The notes under the pieces: generated by a model
Databases searched by the model: none
What the model was told of the DNA's origin: nothing
What the model saw: only the letters and a program-made list of their open reading frames with translations
Part shown: positions 61,358 to 64,000 of the stretch, piece by piece
Position numbering within the stretch: the first letter of the stretch is position 1
How the letters are laid out: each line of letters starts with the position of its first letter
Translations under genes and position numbers: made by a program
Source of the DNA: Morinoia aosen
Lineage: Eukaryota; Arthropoda; Malacostraca; Amphipoda; Talitridae
Direction of reading: 5' to 3'
DNA length: 64,000 nucleotides
Assembly (NCBI GenBank): GCA_030386875.1
Contig: CM059563.1
Coordinates: 46,282,102-46,346,101, forward strand

Positions 61358-62335
61358 CTAAAAGAGCTGTTGTAACGCCGCCTTTGTAGAGCTGTTGTGA
61401 TGCCGCCTTTGTAGTGCTGTTGTGATGCCGCCTTTGTAGTGGTGTTATGATGCCGCCTTTGCAGAACTGTTGTGATGCCGCCTTTGTAGTGGTGTTGTGA
61501 TGCCGCCTTTGTAGAGCTGTTGTGATGCCGCCTTTGTAGTGGTGTTGTGATGCCGTCTTTGTAGTGGTGTTATGATGCCGTCTTTGTAGAGCTGTTGTGA
61601 TGCCGCCTTTGTAGTGGTGTTGTGATGCCGCCTTTGTAGTGGTGTTGTGATGCCGCCTTTGTAGAACTGTTGTGATGCCGCCTTTGTAGTGGTGTTGTGA
61701 TGCCGCCTTTGTAGTGGTGTTGTGATGCCGCCTTTGTAGAGCTGTTGTGATGCCGCCTTTGTAGTGGTGTTGTGATGCCGCCTTTGTAGAGCTGTTGTGA
61801 TGCCGCCTTTGTAGTGGTGTTGTAATGCCGCCTTTGTAGAGCTGTTGTGATGCCGCCTTTGTAGTGGTGTTGTGATGCCGCCTTTAAAGTGGTGTTGTGA
61901 TGCCGCCTTTGTAGTGGTGTTGTGATGCCGCCTTTGTAGTGGTGTTGTGATGCTGCCTTTGTAGAGCTGTTGTGATGCCGCCTTTGTAGTGGTGTTATGA
62001 TGCCGCCTTTGTAGAGCTGTTGTGATGCCGCCTTTGTAGAGCTGTTGTGATGCCGCCTTTGTAGTGGTGTTGTGATGCCGCCTTTGTATTGGTGTTGTAA
62101 CGCCGCCTTTGTAGAGCTGTTGTGATGCCGCCTTTGCAGTGTTGTTGTAATGCCGCCTTTGTAGTGGTGTTGTGATTCTGCCTTTTTGGTGGTGTTGTGA
62201 TGCCGCCTTTGTAGTGGTGTTGTGATGCTGCCTTTGTAGTGGTGTTGTGATGCCGCCTTTGTAGAGCTGTTATAATTCTGCCTTTGTCGTGGTTTTGTGA
62301 TGCAGCCTTCGTATTTTGGTGCAGACTTTATAGAG
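61358..62335. repeat. 25-bp minisatellite, about 38 copies
   Basis: Units read GTAGTGGTGTTGTGATGCCG plus CCTTT, alternating with GTAGAGCTGTTGTGATGCCG. Three units equal 25 codons, so a minus-strand frame of 301 codons (61570-62475) stays open. It has an ATG but a purely repeat-derived sequence and is treated as an artefact. Confidence 0.95.
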
Positions 62336-64000
62336 ATGTTGCAATACAACCCTTGTAGTGGTGTTGCAGTGCAGACTTTGCAGCCTCGTTGCAATGCGCC
62401 TTTTGTAAACCAGTCACGTGGACGCTGTAATTTGGTTGCATGCAGACTGATGGTTTGATGAGAATGTATCTTCATAATGCATAAATGTGTTCATTATATG
62501 AGCTGCATGCACCATTTTTGATCTCATGATGCCAAGTAAGGGCTTACTTGTATTCTTACTGAAGTTGAAAACAGATCGCTCAGGCTTTTTATTATTGATA
62601 ACATTCGTTGGGGCTAGTGTAATGGTTTCTTTTGCTATCGATCGTCATTTAGAGGCCTTATTTTCGGCACTCAAATCCAATCAAATGAAATGAGTCGAAA
62701 ATCAATTTACAGCAAATTTTCCTTCATTATTATAGAAGTTAGTAAGTATATAGAAATCTGATTCGTGATAGGGAAGTTTTGGTGATGTGGTAAAAGATGG
62801 GAAAAAATTAAGCGTTCTTCATAAATTAAACTTCTAGTTAAGGGTGTATTATTTTTAGCGGGTGGAAAGAATGTTGTTACCAACTACTGTAGTTGAGTGA
62901 GGGTAACTCTAAGCTCAAGCGTGCGTTTCGGCTGGGTTTCAGAGACAATCCAATCAGAAAAAACAAAGAAACACACAAATAAGCCAAGTTATGCATCTAG
63001 CAAGTTGAAAGGATAGCTAGTTATGAATCAAACGCATGTACAACAACAAATCCACGCATTATTCTGTTTTTTGATCCGAATGAAATCTACTTTACTTCGA
63101 TTTTCCCCCACATGTGGGGTTTCGTTCGAGCTCATTATAGTCTTCATAAATCAATGAAGAAATGTTTGCCACGAGACGAAAGTGCTCCTTTTTGACCTGA
63201 TGATTCGTGGAACTTTTCTAAATTGTCATTTCCCTAGTTTTTGGATGCGACAATTTTGTTCGCCTCCTCATCATCAATTTCGTTCGCATTTGTATCATTG
63301 TGATAAAACTTTTGGCCGATATGAAATGTTTGGTTTAATTACATGGCATGAGGTGTAGTATCTTAGTTTCGAGAACTTTTGGGATGAGAATGGAGCACTT
63401 CCCAAGCAGGACAATTTCGTTCAATCTCATGAAAAGAGCACAACGGAGTAAAGAAAACCCCAAGTGTGCACCATTCAAACTTTTGCCCCACGAAGGCATG
63501 GGCTAGCAAGCAATTTTTTCCAGCTCCCACAAGATAGGTGAGTCTCACCTGGGAGCAGCCTGTCGTCACGAAAATGCCCAAACTCAAAATAGCAGAGCTC
63601 GACCCGCCCACACCCTTACGAGGCCTACGGCTGTGTGCCCACGCCAGCCTAAGCTTATCTGGCCCAGGGCCAAAACCCCGTCCCCCAGCCGCTCTATAAC
63701 CTGCCTCGCTTAGATTTGTTTCTTTTTGAAGCTACTTTATCTGCGTACGAAAACGAGCTCAAGGTTCTTAGAATGGTCGCCAAACGAAGCATCTAAAGAA
63801 TCGTAATGTATCCGAGTACAGACATTTGCAACAGATTGTAATAAGTAGTAGGTTTCGACTTGGTGAGCACTGTTGTTTATTTCGAAGAATCTTACTTAAT
63901 CTTGACGAGACACAGTACGGTTCTGGCACATTGAAGACGTCCAATTCGTCTGGCTAACTGCCGTATGAAAGAGGATTGTGAATTAGCTTCCCTCATTGGA
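62336..64000. other. right-edge DNA, no gene recognised
   Basis: The part at 63360-63710 is GC-richer. On the minus strand it shows TTATAGAG near 63694-63701 and a consensus donor (CCCAG|GTGAGA at 63549/63548), which could mark a first exon. No coding support is visible. Confidence 0.35.

Noticed and set aside
61570-62475. 301-codon minus-strand frame
   Set aside because: Almost entirely the 25-bp array, although it begins with ATG; no domain or signal peptide.

Overview
The window looks like animal nuclear DNA, most likely from an arthropod and perhaps a crustacean (tentative). The evidence is: one gene with classical GT-AG introns; a TATA plus arthropod-type initiator (TCATTC) at 18.24 kb; AT-rich intergenic DNA; a decayed Tc1/mariner transposon; and a very heavy load of minisatellites (about 20 arrays with units of 17 to 70 bp). 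I see no bacterial operon, rRNA gene, CRISPR array or intact retroelement. The species cannot be named from this sequence alone.

Region 0.2-10.4 kb, plus strand: the 3' part of a multi-exon gene for a polysaccharide lyase of family 8 (PL8; hyaluronan/chondroitin lyase type). Five exons join in phase: 227-361, 1046-1285, 3529-3746, 5715-5877 and 8110-10365. They carry much of the central beta-sandwich and the whole C-terminal beta domain of the family. The N-terminal alpha-toroid and the catalytic residues lie left of the window. The last exon is unusual. An open, hydrophilic, N-glycosylation-rich segment of about 515 residues sits in one loop of the small C-terminal beta domain, and it contains a furin-type RMKR site. 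The introns hold minisatellites and a dispersed repeat.

Region 10.4-18.2 kb: clustered copies of a dispersed repeat with an AAT-rich tail, then 17-bp, about 70-bp and 31-bp minisatellites, then an 18/21-bp array that ends about 100 bp upstream of the best core promoter in the window (TATA 18239, initiator 18272, plus strand). The transcript from it is unidentified; short reading frames and a consensus splice donor follow.

Region 18.7-64 kb: mostly AT-rich DNA without a recognisable gene, broken by arrays. These are 29-bp at 23.2 kb, 26-bp (about 72 copies) at 28.1-30.0 kb, 24-bp at 31.3 and 40.0 kb, a 21-bp giant array at 33.8-39.8 kb with a 1388-bp higher-order repeat, 67-bp at 41.2 kb, 66-bp (nine near-identical copies) at 46.1 kb, 28-bp at 49.2 kb and 25-bp at 61.4-62.3 kb. 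Other items are long foldback hairpins at 26.5, 56.9-57.3 and 57.85 kb and a decayed Tc1/mariner transposase at 52.1-52.9 kb (minus). Long open frames over the arrays arise because units divisible by three, or arrays without stops, stay open. I do not regard them as genes. The only confidently functional protein-coding unit is the PL8 lyase.
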